Notes under the pieces: generated by a model | The model's database searches: none | The model's input: the letters and a program-made list of their open reading frames with translations, nothing else | What the model was told of the DNA's origin: nothing | From: Stereum hirsutum FP-91666 SS1 | Taxonomy: Eukaryota > Basidiomycota > Agaricomycetes > Russulales > Stereaceae | Direction: 5' to 3' | Assembly: GCF_000264905.1 (NCBI RefSeq) | Contig: NW_006763137.1 | Location: 298,237-362,236, forward strand | Length of the DNA stretch: 64,000 nucleotides | Made by a program: the position numbers and the translations under genes | Shown here: positions 33,882 to 46,290 of the stretch, in pieces | Layout: each line of letters begins with the position of its first letter | Numbering within the stretch: the stretch's first letter is position 1

Positions 33882-34581
33882 ATGCCTCCTAAATTCAAAT
33901 TTCAGCCCGGGCAGATTATCAACTACATGACCACCCACCCCAAGTTCGCTATCTCTTCTGCTTCGACGACGGGACGGCCAGCCCTCAAGGCCAGACCTTG
34001 CGTCGTTGTCACCGCCTCAGAGGATGGCTCAGAGATTACCGTCTTCCCTTTCTGTGGCGCACAAAAGGATAACAACGGCCAGTGGATTCCCCGCCCAAAG
34101 GCCTGTTGATTAACTTCATTGGCTACAGATTCCTCGCTGATCATATCGCTCTACAGATGAAAGTTGCAGATTGGAATCGGCTCGAATTCGTCAACGTCCA
34201 GTCAGGACAGAAGTATCCTGTACCCAGTGACTCTCTTAACCGGACGCCCATCCAGATACGGAACGACACTAGCAATGCACAGCCCACTGCCTTCAAGGGT
34301 ATAAAACCCTCTTTTGTCTGGGTTGGCGACGAGGAAGGCGAGAAGATCAACTTGAACCAGAAACCTATCGGCATCAGTGATCTTCTGTCGCCTTATATCC
34401 AGGCAGAAGCAAAGGTCGTGGACGAGATCTTATCGAGGGCTGAGAAGATTACGCAACCTGCACAGCAGAGTACGCGCTGTCATATTTTATCTCGTCTTAA
34501 GCACGTCGTATTAACCGGCATACAGGCGGAACGAAGTCGCAGCCGGAGCAGGAGGAAGAAACCGATGACCCTGCTCATTAG
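33882..34581 (+). CDS. Small protein of unknown function
   Basis: Exons 33882-34081, 34129-34469 and 34526-34581, about 198 aa; phases 2 and 1 fit. It starts MPPKFKFQPGQIINYMTTHP and contains ALKARPCVVVTASEDGSEITVFPF, LADHIALQMKVADWNRL, IKPSFVWVGDEEGE and a Gln/Glu-rich end (KSQPEQEEETDDPAH). The early layout (PGQII near the start, then KARPCVVV) faintly recalls PemK/MazF-like beta-barrel proteins, but this is a visual likeness and no function is assigned. Intron 1 is only 47 nt; without it the frame breaks at 34082, so it is needed. No transposon feature touches it, and the promoter looks normal. The gene stands alone in a repeat-rich stretch. Confidence 0.7.
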
Positions 34582-37237
34582 TATCAGGTAATCTTGCGGT
34601 CCTATTCTTAACACGCTCGTTTCGATTCATCACGATTCTACTCTGCTAGGTGCTTGGATGTATTGGCTCTTGACGACAATTCCGCAAGAGGAACTTCTGT
34701 ATTCTCAGAAATGTGGGGCGATGAATGTGACGCAGGAAGAATACGATTGTGATCTGATTCTTGTTAAAGTGTTTCGCTTCTATGTCATAAATTTAAAGAG
34801 AGGGGAGTTTACGCAAGGTGTTGTGAACGTGAGGTTTTTGGGTCTGGAAAGAGGTGAATTTAGGTAGACATGACACGGTGTCTCCGATCCACATCATACT
34901 TATATTTGAAGTCGCGTGAAACATCTTAATTCTTTATCTTTTGTTTGTTGTGCGTTTAAGGCTAGCCATTGCGGGTAAATTTTTTGTTGCATTACTTCAG
35001 CATGTTCCTCGGTGCAGTTATATTTCTGGAAAGTAGACTGGTATATAGAGCTGGGTCTCCTATGTCCCGATGATCATGGTCAAAAGTCGCCGTCACGTTG
35101 AACATAAATAGTAGCAGAACCCCTCGGATGATGACCTGGGCTACCGTTCTCTGATATTGGGCCGGTACGATGTATGATTGCCTCTCCGGAGTAAACGCAG
35201 AGTTAGTTTGACGTCTTACTCACCAGTATGAGGATTTATCTGCTATTGAAAACTGTCTCTAACTGAAAACCAGCGACGGGGTCCACACCTAATTTCGCCT
35301 TCGACGCATCATAGATGTCATGAATATCTGTGCGCTCTGCAAATTGCGGTCAGGAAGCTGCTATATAAGATGATTTTCTTGGGGGTGTGCCGTAGACTCG
35401 CATGGAAGGATGTTGGTAGGTACGTTACGTAGATTCAGTGTTACTTTGTTCATGTTGAAGGCAAACTCGAGCTGCTCGATTTGTGTCTGCAGATTTGTCG
35501 GTCATATATTAAAGAATCGTGCGGCAAAATGCTAACAGTACTGACACTCCTGCAGTGTTCCATACTTGGGGAGTTTGTGAGGGGTGTTCAGCAATAGCTC
35601 GCAGAGCAGCCAATACACACTCGGTTCTCTTCAATTTATTTTTTAAGTCATTTATGGAGCTTCATAGAGGCCAAAATTCTAGAAGCTGCAACGGGCACAA
35701 GAGGAAACCAGTTTGAGGAATACAGTCGATACACTCATACGGAATACGCCGATACGGAATAAATTTCCTTATATGGAAGGAGCTCGATTTCAGAGAATCA
35801 CATACGGAGACTTCTTCTGTGCTTGTTTCATCGACTTGACCACCCAGATATATGCGCACATGCTATACAAATACATAAGAATACCTGTGCATTTAGAGCG
35901 AAAATTGGAAACGTTAGACTGATTATTCTGATAAGGAATATCCTCCGCGACTGTATTCCTTATGAGGTTATCTACTGTACCACTTCAGACCTTGATAAAT
36001 TCGGAGATTTTGATCTGATTCTCCTCTTGTGTTGTTTGATTGTGTCCGATTTATGTGCATAAATCATGATCAGGAGGAATGGATCATGTCTACCGCATAC
36101 CAATTTCCCCGGGGCACAGATCCATCGCCGTTGTTGAACGGCAGAACGTCGTCCTCGTCAAGCGAAATATCGAAGTCTCGCTTGCCAAAATGGGCTGATA
36201 TTTCGATCTGCGCACACTCCGAACACCGTGGCAGAGCGCCACGTTTAGCACCGCTTTCAGCGGGGTTGGAAATGCCGCAGCCCCGGGATGGGGACCTCGT
36301 CGTGACCAATGTGCGGAGAAATTACCGAACACCCCACAAACCCACCGGAAACGTTCCGCACAAGGGTCCCCTCACTTTTTGATCTGTATAATCGCATAGT
36401 AGGAGGATAGCCTGAGTGAAAGTTTGCCAGCGTCCGTAGGAAGTTTTCAAGCTCTCAGGATCTTGGCATCAGTGAATATTTTTTGCGGTTTCTCTAATCC
36501 GAACAGTGGAGGAGTGATAGTAGGTTGTCGAGGCGATTGTGAAATAGCGTGAGCCAGTTCAAACCCGGGTGTGGGGACATTGCTGATGCCGCGAGAGTGA
36601 CAGGACATCGCCTTTATGTTGCCGCAAATGCCTCTCTACCAAGCCTTTGCATGTACTTAGATCTAGTACTTGTCTTGGCAAATTGACGAGTGCTATCGAA
36701 CAGGGTGAACGGCTTTCGAATTGGCTACTTGTAAATTTAGCGCTTGATTCTCTAGGTACTCTCAAGACTTACCTAGGCTGAACTTTCTGTTCCTTTCTCA
36801 GGCCATTCCTGACGCTCACAAGGAGTAAGTATAGCACACTTAGTTCCATTGGACGATGTTCAAGTTGAACGATGGTCTTATAGCCCGACTTTGCCATTGA
36901 GACCCCAATGGTCCACAAGTTGATTTCCACTTCGATACCTTTATCCATCAGTTCAAGGACCTCAAGATCAATACCTATGTCCACCCCTTTTTCTTCGTTT
37001 GGAAAACAGTGCTATAGTAATGAATGTGCTTGACAAACCTAATCCTCGTTACACGATAAGATATGCCCGGGGTAAATGGGGTCGCTTCCTTACTCACTTA
37101 GCAGACTGGAGACTCGTAAATTATGTACCCCTGACGATTTCATACAGCTTCCTATTCTTTTTTATACTTCTTGTATGCCGGTGAACTCCTGTAGTTTCAG
37201 ACAAGTACGTACACCCTCGAAACGCTGCCACAAAATT
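34582..37237. other. Gene-free interval
   Basis: AT-richer sequence with a small inverted repeat at 35714-35963. Frames at 36070-36309 (minus) and 36769-36984 (minus) were read and show no domain or splice context. Confidence 0.45.
35714..35963. repeat. Small inverted-repeat element
   Basis: GGAATACAGTCG near 35716 and CGACTGTATTCC near 35948 form inverted ends about 245 bp apart; further GGAATA/TATTCC copies lie inside. MITE-like; the target duplication is not clear. Confidence 0.4.
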
Positions 37238-38050
37238 TCAACCGTCGTCCTCATCGACCCACTTTCGCTTCCTCGTCCAAAACGGCGACTTCTCTCGCTC
37301 ACTCGAAAGCTTCGCGACAGCTTCCGCCCGCCTCTTCAATGCCCACTTCGGCCACCTGGACAACCCCGCAGGCCGCCACATCCAAGGCTCCATATCTGCC
37401 ACAGGCATCGCCGGCTCACTCTGGTACTCTCTCAAACATGGATCGTTGGTCTGCGAGTTCGAACCGGATGGATGATCCAATTTCCTACGTTTGAGTGATT
37501 GACGCCACTTCTCTGGACTAAGTTTCTCGACGGGTACGATCTTGGAGTAAACTTCAGTTGGATCACTCGGAGGTGGATGTTGGTCGTCAGGTTCGTAGAC
37601 GGGTCCTCGTCGCTTCGCCTCTTCTTCCTTCTTGCGACGAGCTTCCGCTTTCTCGATTGCGTTCCCAAAACTGGGGATCGGAGACCTGTACAAAGGATCA
37701 TCAAGAGGACAGTACGACCGGTGCGAGCCATCGAAACTTGGCAGTATCTTCTTGAAGGGTAGAAAATCCCGTTCCCATCCCGCTCGTACCAGATACCGGA
37801 GGCCGTAGACTCAACGCAGGACGGAGTGATGTGCTCATCTGGCCACCACTGACGGCGATCAGGCGGCGGCGTCCCGATTCTACTATGCTTCGACGAAGGG
37901 TGGGTCCAAACGGTCTCGACGAGGAGGCATCAGTTGCTCATTGGTTATGGGAGGGTCTCGGCGGGGTTTCGTGTAGTCAGGGTATAATTCTCGTTCATGG
38001 CAGTATAGTTTTCGGTCACGGCCGACGGAGGAGCAAATGGAGACAGAAGT
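37238..38050 (-). pseudogene. Frameshifted copy of the gene at 44556-46290
   Basis: Homologous to the C-terminal half of the plus-strand gene at 44556-46290: shared blocks include LYCHERELYP (paralogue IYCREEDMYP), KPRRDPP, VWTHPSS, WWPDEHIT, SGIWYERDG, LPSFDGS, YSKIVPVE and the end LKRRAEAVAKLS. The blocks fall in three frames: one shift after the KPRRDPP block near 37910, and another after WYERDG near 37765. The terminal exon from about 37693 to the stop at 37238 is open. The 5' half found in the intact copy is not visible upstream of 38050. It is a decayed duplicate; function of the family is unknown. Confidence 0.8.
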
Positions 38051-40899
38051 TAGGGAGGATGCGTGGCTTTGTGATGAAGACCCGGAAATCGATGACGAAG
38101 AAGATTCCGATGGGGCCCTTCGACGAACTTTTCGGGCAGCTTGTCAACGGTGACCGGAATTGAGAGGAGGTCCGGGTACCTCTTCGCTCATCCAGCAGTC
38201 TCAAATCTGACGCGCGACGTTAATGGATTCGCTAAAACATTGTGGAATGAGCTCAGTCGGGTATTCGTCGAGTTAGGCGATGGTATTATAGATAGCAAGA
38301 TACGGGTGGACGTGGCGTCGAAGCGGAGGGACATGTGTATAGGTTTTTCGATATTGGATGTGATTCTGTACACGCGAATGATGGGCTCGAATAAGACGAA
38401 ATGGCTGCGAAAGGCACTGGATAGGAATAAATTGAAACTCCACGATGGAAGGCTTGTACTAGGTCTATAAACAATAGAATAAGCCGGCGACAACGATACC
38501 ACAGGCTCATTTCCTTACTTCAGTCCACTTGGGTCTGCGGGAGTAGCGTAGAGCAGGGTGATAGAGTACTTATTTGCGGATTTGTTTTGATAGTTCGAGA
38601 TTGGGAAGGATACCCCAGTATCCTTGGTCAAAATGTAACAGGACATCGTGCTGCACTGTTCATGATGTGCCAATTTTTGTACGTCCAATACTACGAAGAA
38701 ACTCACGAAAGAAGACATTAGCAGGACTACTCAGGCAGAGGCTTTTGCCTCGCTGTCCCCAAACGTGAGCGAGACGGCACTGGATACTGCTGTGGTTACG
38801 TCAAAAATTGCAAGCAAAGTACAAGCTGAGGATTCACGTACCAAATCCTTAGGGCAGTGAACAGGATCCATCAACGGAACCTGAAATTTGAAATGGAGTA
38901 GGCACAGGTTCAGTATCCCATGTCAACAAAGACCAAGACTTGAATGGCTTGTTGCCGTGTGGTACATCAGTCGATGAGCGTGACTCCATGATGATAGTAG
39001 TAGGGTAAGACATGTCGAGAGCGCAACCGACAAAGTGCTGTGAAAGTTGGCCGAGTCTTGCGCGGGAGACTTGTTCTTATACCGTCTGCTTGGGCCAGTG
39101 CTTCATGGTTCTGGAGTCGTCAATCTTGAGCCAGCGCAAATTAGCGTGTGGCGCTAGCTTTTGGCTTAGCTTGGGCGCCACACTACGGCTGACTTAATGG
39201 TTCTTAGCGTGCATGGTTTGGCTGAGCTACCTTGCGTCTAGCTTAACCTCTCTGTCGCGATCGTCTGCTCTGTATCTGGTTTCTTCTCATCGGCTTAGGT
39301 CATATCACCACCTGCGGCCTTGTTACTGGGTACTTCTGTTCTGCATCTTGACTGTCCAGGTCACCGTCACAGCGACGACGGCTTAGAGTATTCCCTGGTC
39401 AAGCGTGTCCTTCTGGTCTACAACATAAAGTTTGATTGCTGATGCTGTCTATTATAGCATCATCGTTCTTTACACACTGGTGGCCCACTAGTTGGATTGA
39501 CCGCCAGTGACATCTTCGACTTAATGGTTTTCAGCGTGCGTTATTTACTAGCTAAGCTAGCTTGTGGCTAGCTTAGGAGTCAGCGCGAATTAGCTTGTGA
39601 CTTCGCTTGCACGCCACACACGCTAGACTTAGTGACTGACTAGCTTGTGTGGGTTGACTCATGATAGCTTGCACTTGCTTCTGACGATGTGTCCCAACCA
39701 ATCCTTTATATAATGTGTAAACCGTTGGCTCCCCCCATCGGTGTGCTGGAGAACGTCGGTTGGTATGGCCTGATGGCACTTCCAAGACATTGTGAGTATT
39801 TACCTACGGCTTCGGAGTATTCATTGCTGCTCCTGATTATATGTTCCAAGACTTATCCATCCCATCGATTGATACACAATATACATTGGTATGTATGCGT
39901 TGACAATGCTCTGGCGCTGGCGGTAAATTTTCGAAGACTTGTCTCGAGAACTTTCCCCTCGAGAGATGATCATTCTGCCCTTTGGTCTCACATTATGTGC
40001 ATTCAACACTGTAACTTGCTCTACCGGCACGGCAAAGCATCGAACATTAAGTAGTTCACCATCGGTAAGAAGACTTACTTGTACTATAATCCACTCCAAG
40101 CTCGAACCTACTTTGCGTGTGTCGACGCTGACATCAGGCCCAGGAACGATACTTATGACGATACAGTAGGCGACCTGAGAACGAAGTACAAACACACACT
40201 TTTTGGGGCACAAAAGCAAGGTGAGCCTTTTTTATCTACTCATGATAGTCTTGTTGAGCGGAGACGTACAAACGGTGACCAAGATTGATTCTCTGTACGA
40301 CCGATGTAAGGAATAAGTGATATACTTAATATAAGGAGGTCCAATTGACGGGTTGTTCAGGGCACTGAGACGTTAGATACACAATAAAACTGGTCGACAG
40401 CGTACACGCGAGCGCACGCTAAAATGACCAAGCTACACAAGCTACACACTTATTTCTGTTAGTTAGCGTGCAAGCTAGCTTGGACAATTTAGCTTGTCCA
40501 GCCAAAAGGTAACGCAAGCTAGCACTTGGCTGGTACAAGCTAGCATTTCACGCTAAATTGTTAACCGTCGTCAATCTTCACACAAAGGATGCGGGAACAA
40601 TGAGCCCGGCAGTTGCCGGGCAACTAAAAAATGTAGGACACGGGGTGGCGAGGTGGCGTCGTTGATCATGAACACCTTTATAAGTATCTCAGCAGCATAG
40701 GAGATAGATGTCAATAAGCACATCAGAGCTTTACAGACGGATGGGAACCCGAGATGTGGGTGATGGACCACTTGGGCAGAGCCCTGTGTGAGGGCATCAA
40801 ATCTGCAGTCGAAAACAAAGGGATGTTACAACCGACAGCGAGCTCTGAGCAGCGGAAGGGAATGTACACAATCGACGAGAATGCGGTTGATATTTTCCT
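38051..40899. other. Gene-free, transposon-like interval
   Basis: No gene supported. The right two-thirds is occupied by the TAGCTTG/TAGCGTG-rich repeat described separately. The frame at 38141-38470 has no domain. Confidence 0.45.
39130..40558. repeat. Candidate non-autonomous DNA transposon with subterminal TAGCTTG motifs
   Basis: Three clusters (39120-39270, 39520-39660 and 40400-40560) are dense in TAGCTTG, CAAGCTA, GCTAGC and TTAGCGTG in both orientations. The outer ends are roughly inverted: AAATTAGCGTG near 39133 and CACGCTAAATT near 40549. No transposase frame. Boundaries are approximate and no target duplication was found. Confidence 0.45.
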
Positions 40900-41982
40900 T
40901 CAAGGAATGCTGGGTGGTGGTTCCTGAACTAACAGATCAGTACAACTGGAGATTCTCAACGTAACTGAACGCACTTTATTCACTGCCTCCGTCACCATCT
41001 TCATCAGTTTGGCATAAAATGGCTCAAGACTCATTGGTCCAGATGCTGCACAATTGTCATAATCAGAGCAAGCGGCTCCTTCCCAGCGAGGATGCGCTTG
41101 GATCTCGTCGTAGGACAGGATGACTTGAGGATCTGGATGATCCTTCGCCGCTGCTGCTGCGTATTGTAGAAAGTCCCAAACTGAAGGCAAGGCCCAGCTT
41201 CCCGAGTCATCATCTCCCAGCATTGTCATGTCAAGCCTCCTGAAGCAACTACAAGGTTTCGAGTCTGTAAACATGTAATAGAATCTGTCCTCCTCATCCA
41301 CATTTCGTGCGAAGTGATTGATAGCATCATGAGCCGCCTCACCGCACCTACGGTGATACTGTAGAAGGTCATAGAGCTGGACAGGCGTCATGTAATTCAT
41401 CGCCTCAGCAGACCTATGGGTCATGAATTTAGACTTTAGAGTCTGCTTGGCGGCAGCGGCGGCGACGGATTTGAGGGAAAAGCGAGCCGCGGTGGCGTAG
41501 ACGGCGATTGGATCGCCTTCGATGAAGCCGTGAAGGAGAGCAGAGGCCGTGCTATCGAATGCAGCGATATCGTATTTACGAGCTGCCTCAAGGATCTCAC
41601 GGATGAGGTCGTGATTTGGCTTGCCAGATGCCGTTTGACCACCAGGATGTGCGGTGTCAGTAGCATCCAGCTCGTGCTCGCGGCGTGCGGGGTAGCACGC
41701 ACGAATGAGTGGAATAAGGACACTCGACGGCTCGGTCATTCCAATGACTGGGTTTGTAGGTGTAGACGTGTTGTCGGATGGCGGTTGAGGGAGGGTGAGC
41801 ATCGTTTGGAAAACCGGGGACGAGAGGGACAGAATAAGCTTGTAGACGCGTAAGTCTACACCATCGCTTGTGCGCAAAATGACATCTGCTGAAGGATCTT
41901 CGAAAAGTGCGGGAATTTTGATTTCTGTGGTCGCAGCAGTTTCACCAGTAGCTGGAGCAGAAGTTGCTGACTCGGAGTCCAT
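40900..41982 (-). CDS. BTB/POZ-domain protein
   Basis: Single-exon gene of 360 aa from ATG 41982 (MDSESATS); an in-frame ATG at 42021 would add 13 residues, but the paralogue aligns from MDND, so 41982 is preferred. BTB core at residues 25-100: SADVILRTSDGVDLRVYKLILSLSSPVFQTM, then SSVLIPLIRACYP. The rest is helical with a BACK-like feel: HDLIREILEAARKYDIAAF, PIAVYATAARFSLKSVAAAAAKQTL, YMTPVQLYDLLQYHRRCGEAAHDAI. BTB proteins dimerise and often bridge substrates to Cul3 ligases; the partner is unknown here. Its close paralogue lies at 46932-47975 on the other strand. Confidence 0.9.
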   Translation of the reverse strand: MDSESATSAPATGETAATTEIKIPALFEDPSADVILRTSDGVDLRVYKLILSLSSPVFQTMLTLPQPPSDNTSTPTNPVIGMTEPSSVLIPLIRACYPARREHELDATDTAHPGGQTASGKPNHDLIREILEAARKYDIAAFDSTASALLHGFIEGDPIAVYATAARFSLKSVAAAAAKQTLKSKFMTHRSAEAMNYMTPVQLYDLLQYHRRCGEAAHDAINHFARNVDEEDRFYYMFTDSKPCSCFRRLDMTMLGDDDSGSWALPSVWDFLQYAAAAAKDHPDPQVILSYDEIQAHPRWEGAACSDYDNCAASGPMSLEPFYAKLMKMVTEAVNKVRSVTLRISSCTDLLVQEPPPSIP

Positions 41983-42252
41983 GTCGATTGAACCTGAGCC
42001 GTAGGTGGACGTAAACTTCACGAAGTCCGTGTAAAATCGAGGAGAATCTACTGGTCCACATTAAACCGTTTCCTAGAGTATCATAAATTTAAAGCGCGAG
42101 ATGAAGAGTCACTGACCTGTCGCGTCCTGGTTCTCCCGTGTGTCACGGTTCTGGACAAGAACTTGAACTCGAGATGCACGCCACAACAACTTCCCAGAAA
42201 GGCAAGCCAGTGCTATCCCGATTTCGCAAGCCACGCGTGGCGTTCGGCAGCC

Positions 42253-44217
42253 ATGCTCTACTTTTCTTCTCTACGTCCACCACTTCGTTTCCGGCCGCCT
42301 TCATCTTGCTATCGTCCCTTTTCCTTTACCCCCAACACACGGTTCATAAAACCGACAAGATATCTTCGCAATGTTCCGCCACAATCCCAGCTCAGGCCTC
42401 AAGCAATTCCATCGTTCAGAGAGCAAGTCGCACGCGTTACACCCATCAAGTCGTTCGCAGACTCAATTAAACGGCCGAAGATCCTCAAACATATAATAGT
42501 GCGCCGATTAATCGTCTACATATCATAAAGAATAGAGGCTGAGCATAAAAATATCAATAGACGAGCATTCTTGCATCGGGTGCCGTCTATATTGTAGCGG
42601 CAGGACAGACGAACATCGACACTGCTTTCTGGGCCCAATTTCTTCCTTCTTTTAATCCAATATGGTCCATGCGATCACCCACATCGGAGGACATGCATAG
42701 AATGCGAGATGGAATTCTTTTGAAGGTGCGTTACTCTGCTTCGAAGACTCGGGCTGTGCGTTCGGAGTATCTCGCAGTCATGGGTAGTGGCCACACGGGC
42801 TCGTCATCCTTGTAATTCAACCTGGCGAATGAGATGATGCAGAACTCGCGAAGACGGATGATGAATTTCTTTGGCCACTGCTGGGAGTTGGAGTGTGGCA
42901 CCTGCGAGCCACAGTTGAATGAGGATCGTCTCGTCTGGAGGAAGCCGGGCTCTTCCCCCATCCTGAGTACCCTGAGCATCAAACATTATGTGTGTCTGTT
43001 CAATCTAGATGCTGACATCTCTCCTTGCAAATCTCTCAGAAAATCCAAAACCAAGTCGATAGTCTCGCCGCCTATATGGCCTCCTACCCCGTAATCATTA
43101 AACAATTTGTCGTACACTGCTACGCCGCTATCGGCGAGAACTACATCAACTCTTCCGAGGGGCGAAGATTAGCGTGGGGCGTCGGGGCTGCCAGTTTCGG
43201 GATCTGGTTGGCGTGGCAGGTGCCGAGGTTCAATCCGTGGTTGATGAGAAACTTCGCGCATAGTCCATTGAGCGGAAGGACGTATACATTGATGACAAGT
43301 GTAATCAGCCATCGAGGGTTTTTACATTGGTTCTTCAATATCACGGCGTTGAGCGGTTTTGGTGAGTCTACATGATTGTGGCACAACGTTTGTTGCATAT
43401 TGATGGGACTTTGAAATGCTCGAAGGTTCTGCCACATCCAATTGGATGAGACGAGAGCAATCACACGCGCCCTCCGGGATGCAAGAAGCGACTACGAGCA
43501 ATCATTTCTTCGCTTTCCTGGTCACAGGTCTGTTTTTTCATCCACCTTCGTCATCTTATCAGCTAACCTACCTTCGTTCTCGCAGCCGGCCTCTTCTCAT
43601 CCCTTTGCTCTCACATCTACTCCGCACGGTTCAAATTCTCGCGCATAATATCTCAACTATCTCGTCCCCCGCCCTCAATCACTCCTTCCACGTCCCGCCC
43701 CTCTCTCCTTCGTCGTCTCTTCTCATCCTCTCCACCGCCCTCGACGCCACCAGCCTCGGACGCCTCCAAAATCGCAGATGCCCTCCGTCCATCGCTAGGT
43801 ATCTCAGGAGCTGTATGGAGTTGTGTCATGATCACCGGACTCGCATTCCCGGATGCACAAGTCCGGATGTTCTTTGACGGAGCACCGCCGTTCTCGATCA
43901 AGTGGGCTATATATGGAGGTTTGGGCTTTGATATTCTCGGCCTGATTTACGGTTGGAGGTGAGTTCTTTTCTATCCTCGTTTTACCGTGGATTTTTCTTG
44001 TCGGTTTGTGCATTTCTGACCTTTGGTCGTGAATGTGCATAGACGCTTTGACCATGTGGCCCATCTCGGCGGCGCGCTCTTCGGTGCGTTGTACTTCAGG
44101 TATGGGATAGAGTTTTGGGATTGGTTGAGGGCGGCGTTATGGGATTCGGGGATGGAAGAAGGATTCAGGGAGGCAAGTAAGGATATTGATTGGTCGGATG
44201 ATGAGTCGAAGAAGTAA
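42253..44217 (+). CDS. PCP1: Mitochondrial rhomboid protease (Pcp1/PARL type)
   Basis: Intramembrane serine protease of the inner mitochondrial membrane. Exons 42253-42498, 42561-42725, 43040-43361, 43426-43527, 43586-43958 and 44043-44217, about 460 aa, all phases consistent. Arg-rich, acid-free N-terminus (MLYFSSLRPPLRFRPPSS) fits a presequence; first TM near ILASGAVYIVAAGQ. Core: SHRGFLHWFFNITALSGF (HxxxN motif), catalytic Ser in LGISGAVWSCVM (GxSG) and catalytic His in FDHVAHLGGALFGALYF. The C-terminus (DIDWSDDESKK) is acidic. A Ser/Pro-rich segment (SRPPPSITPSTS) lies before the Ser motif, as in other fungal Pcp1 proteins. Start 42253 is chosen for the presequence; an upstream in-frame ATG at 42163 gives no targeting signal. 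Confidence 0.9.
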
Positions 44218-44555
44218 GTCGTTGGCAAAAACGAGGAGATACACTTGCGGGAGGGAAGCAGGTGGCGGGCGGTTTGTCGGCCGTGGTGGCAGAGTGGGAT
44301 GTTTGTGGGCCATGGACTGATCAGGACGATATATTATGCTCAAGCAATCTCTGCTCATTATCTGTCATTCCAGATGTACGTGCCATTCGCTTCGATGAGA
44401 AGAGAATAGGATGACACGAAACTCGTCTGTCCTTTCTCGCCGCCACCGGCAAAAGCCGGTTTCGCCAACTGCCCTTTGTTCTAGTTAAGCGAGTGTCAAC
44501 TTGAAGGTCAAAGCACGATTCCAACTTCCCGCCTCCACCATTCTTCGTTCACAGA

Positions 44556-46290
44556 ATGTCATACCCAACTAGCTTTCCGACTCTCTCTCGCTCATCTAGT
44601 CAGATACGAAATGACCTTCTGCATGACTACAAACCATTCGAACCTTGGTGTCTCTTACTCAACGAGTCACAACCCGACGTCTCGATGGTCCAAGTTCCTT
44701 TAATGAATCCAGAAACGTGCTCGAAGGAACTGGTATGTTTATTATTCCGTGATTACTCCTCGATCGCGATGCTGACGATATCGATGCATATCTGGGAAGC
44801 AATACCGTCTTGCTCATGTATGGGGCCAGAGAGGCCAAAACCTATGTCTCAATACCCCTTCGAATGTATTCTATCGTGTGTTGAGTTCCTCGTAATTCCT
44901 GATTTCCTGACTGACCGTGGTGTAATAGTGCGCTGTGATTTTCAACGTGTCTTTGACACCGGATACTTTGCCCTCCTACCCAATTTTGAGCTTCTCAAGG
45001 CAATACACAACGACGTCGTTGTGCACCGCCGTCTCCTATATGCTCGTCGTCCGAAATGGACTGAAGTAAGACCACAACGTTCTCCTTACTTTCTTTGCAT
45101 TACTAACTTCAAAACTACAGCTTTACAAAGATCAAATTCTCGATTTTCAATTCATCCCCATGCGGTGTTTCACTCAGCCTGGCCTTCCTTTCGTTCGCCG
45201 CCATCATCCTCGTTTCTGGAACTACGTCGAATATTTCCAGCCATACACAGACGTGCCTCCCCTTCGCTGTCATATCCACCCCTACCTCGTCATCTACAAC
45301 ACCATCACCAAACTAGATCGATACCCAACCGGAACACTTCCCGGATGCTTCCAGCGATCCATTGACCTCGCTTGCAACATTTGGAATCTCTGGATGACGG
45401 AAAAGGTCCCTGGACCACCCCTCAACGCCGACCACAGACGCTCTGCTGCTCTCAAAGATCGACAGAGAGACTCACCATCGCCTTCGGCTACCTCGCCACC
45501 TTCGACGTTCGCATTGTATCTGGATAGCTCTGATAATCGAATATACTGCCGCGAAGAGGACATGTATCCATTCTACAAGAAACCTCGACGCGATCCTCCC
45601 GTTCCGAAGGAGAGGATGAATCTGCCGCACGGTGTCGTCGAGACCGAACCTTCGACTGTATGGACACATCCGTCATCGTCCAGCAGTCGTGTCGGTACAC
45701 CTTCGTCAGATCGTTCTCAGTGGTGGCCTGACGAGCATATCACGCTATCTTGTGTCGATAGCGCGTCAACCGGTGTCTGGTATCAGCGTGACGGCAAACA
45801 AGATTTCATAGCGTTCCGAAACTTACCGTCTAGTTTTGATGGTTCGAATCAGTCGTATTATCCATTCGATCACCCGGCGAATCTATCTTCATTACCTGAG
45901 TCTGGATTTGGTCCCCAGGACGAAACGGTACTCGCTAAACAAAGGGAGAAAAAGCGCCGCATCCACGTCGCCGTTACTGAGGATGACGACGAACGCCCAC
46001 CCCCGAGGGACCCCTCGGCCTTCTACTCCAAAATCGTCCCCGTTGAGGAACCCAGCGTTGTCGAATGGGTGCGATGCCTGAAGCGCCACAAACCTTCCTC
46101 CGGGCGAAAGTATGATCCCCTTTTGGAAGAATACAGAGCGGAACCATCGATGCCTGAGCCTCCTCCACTCGCATCGACTTGGAAGCCGGACAATCTTTCA
46201 TTATGGCCAAAGCGGACATTGAAGAGGCGATCGGAGGCCGTCGTCAAATTGTCTACGAAGAAGCGCAAACGGGACAGCGACACTGGTTAA
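44556..46290 (+). CDS. Uncharacterised fungal protein, intact copy
   Basis: Exons 44556-44732, 44800-44875, 44929-45065 and 45121-46290, about 519 aa; phases 0, 1 and 0 agree. I do not recognise a named domain. Visible features: MSYPTSFPTLSRSSSQIRND start, FALLPNFELLKAIHNDVVVHRR, FWNYVEYFQPYTDVPPLRC, HPYLVIYNTITKL (compact globular N-terminal half), then a Pro/Ser-rich half with WWPDEHIT, GVWYQRDG and basic clusters ending LKRRSEAVVKLSTKKRKRDSD, a likely nuclear localisation signal. A frameshifted copy of the C-terminal half lies at 37238-38050. It is followed 640 bp downstream by a BTB gene on the same strand. Confidence 0.75.

Noticed and set aside
36070..36309. Minus-strand frame with CSEC and an acidic end
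   Set aside because: A single CxxC pair, no second pair, no exon partners.
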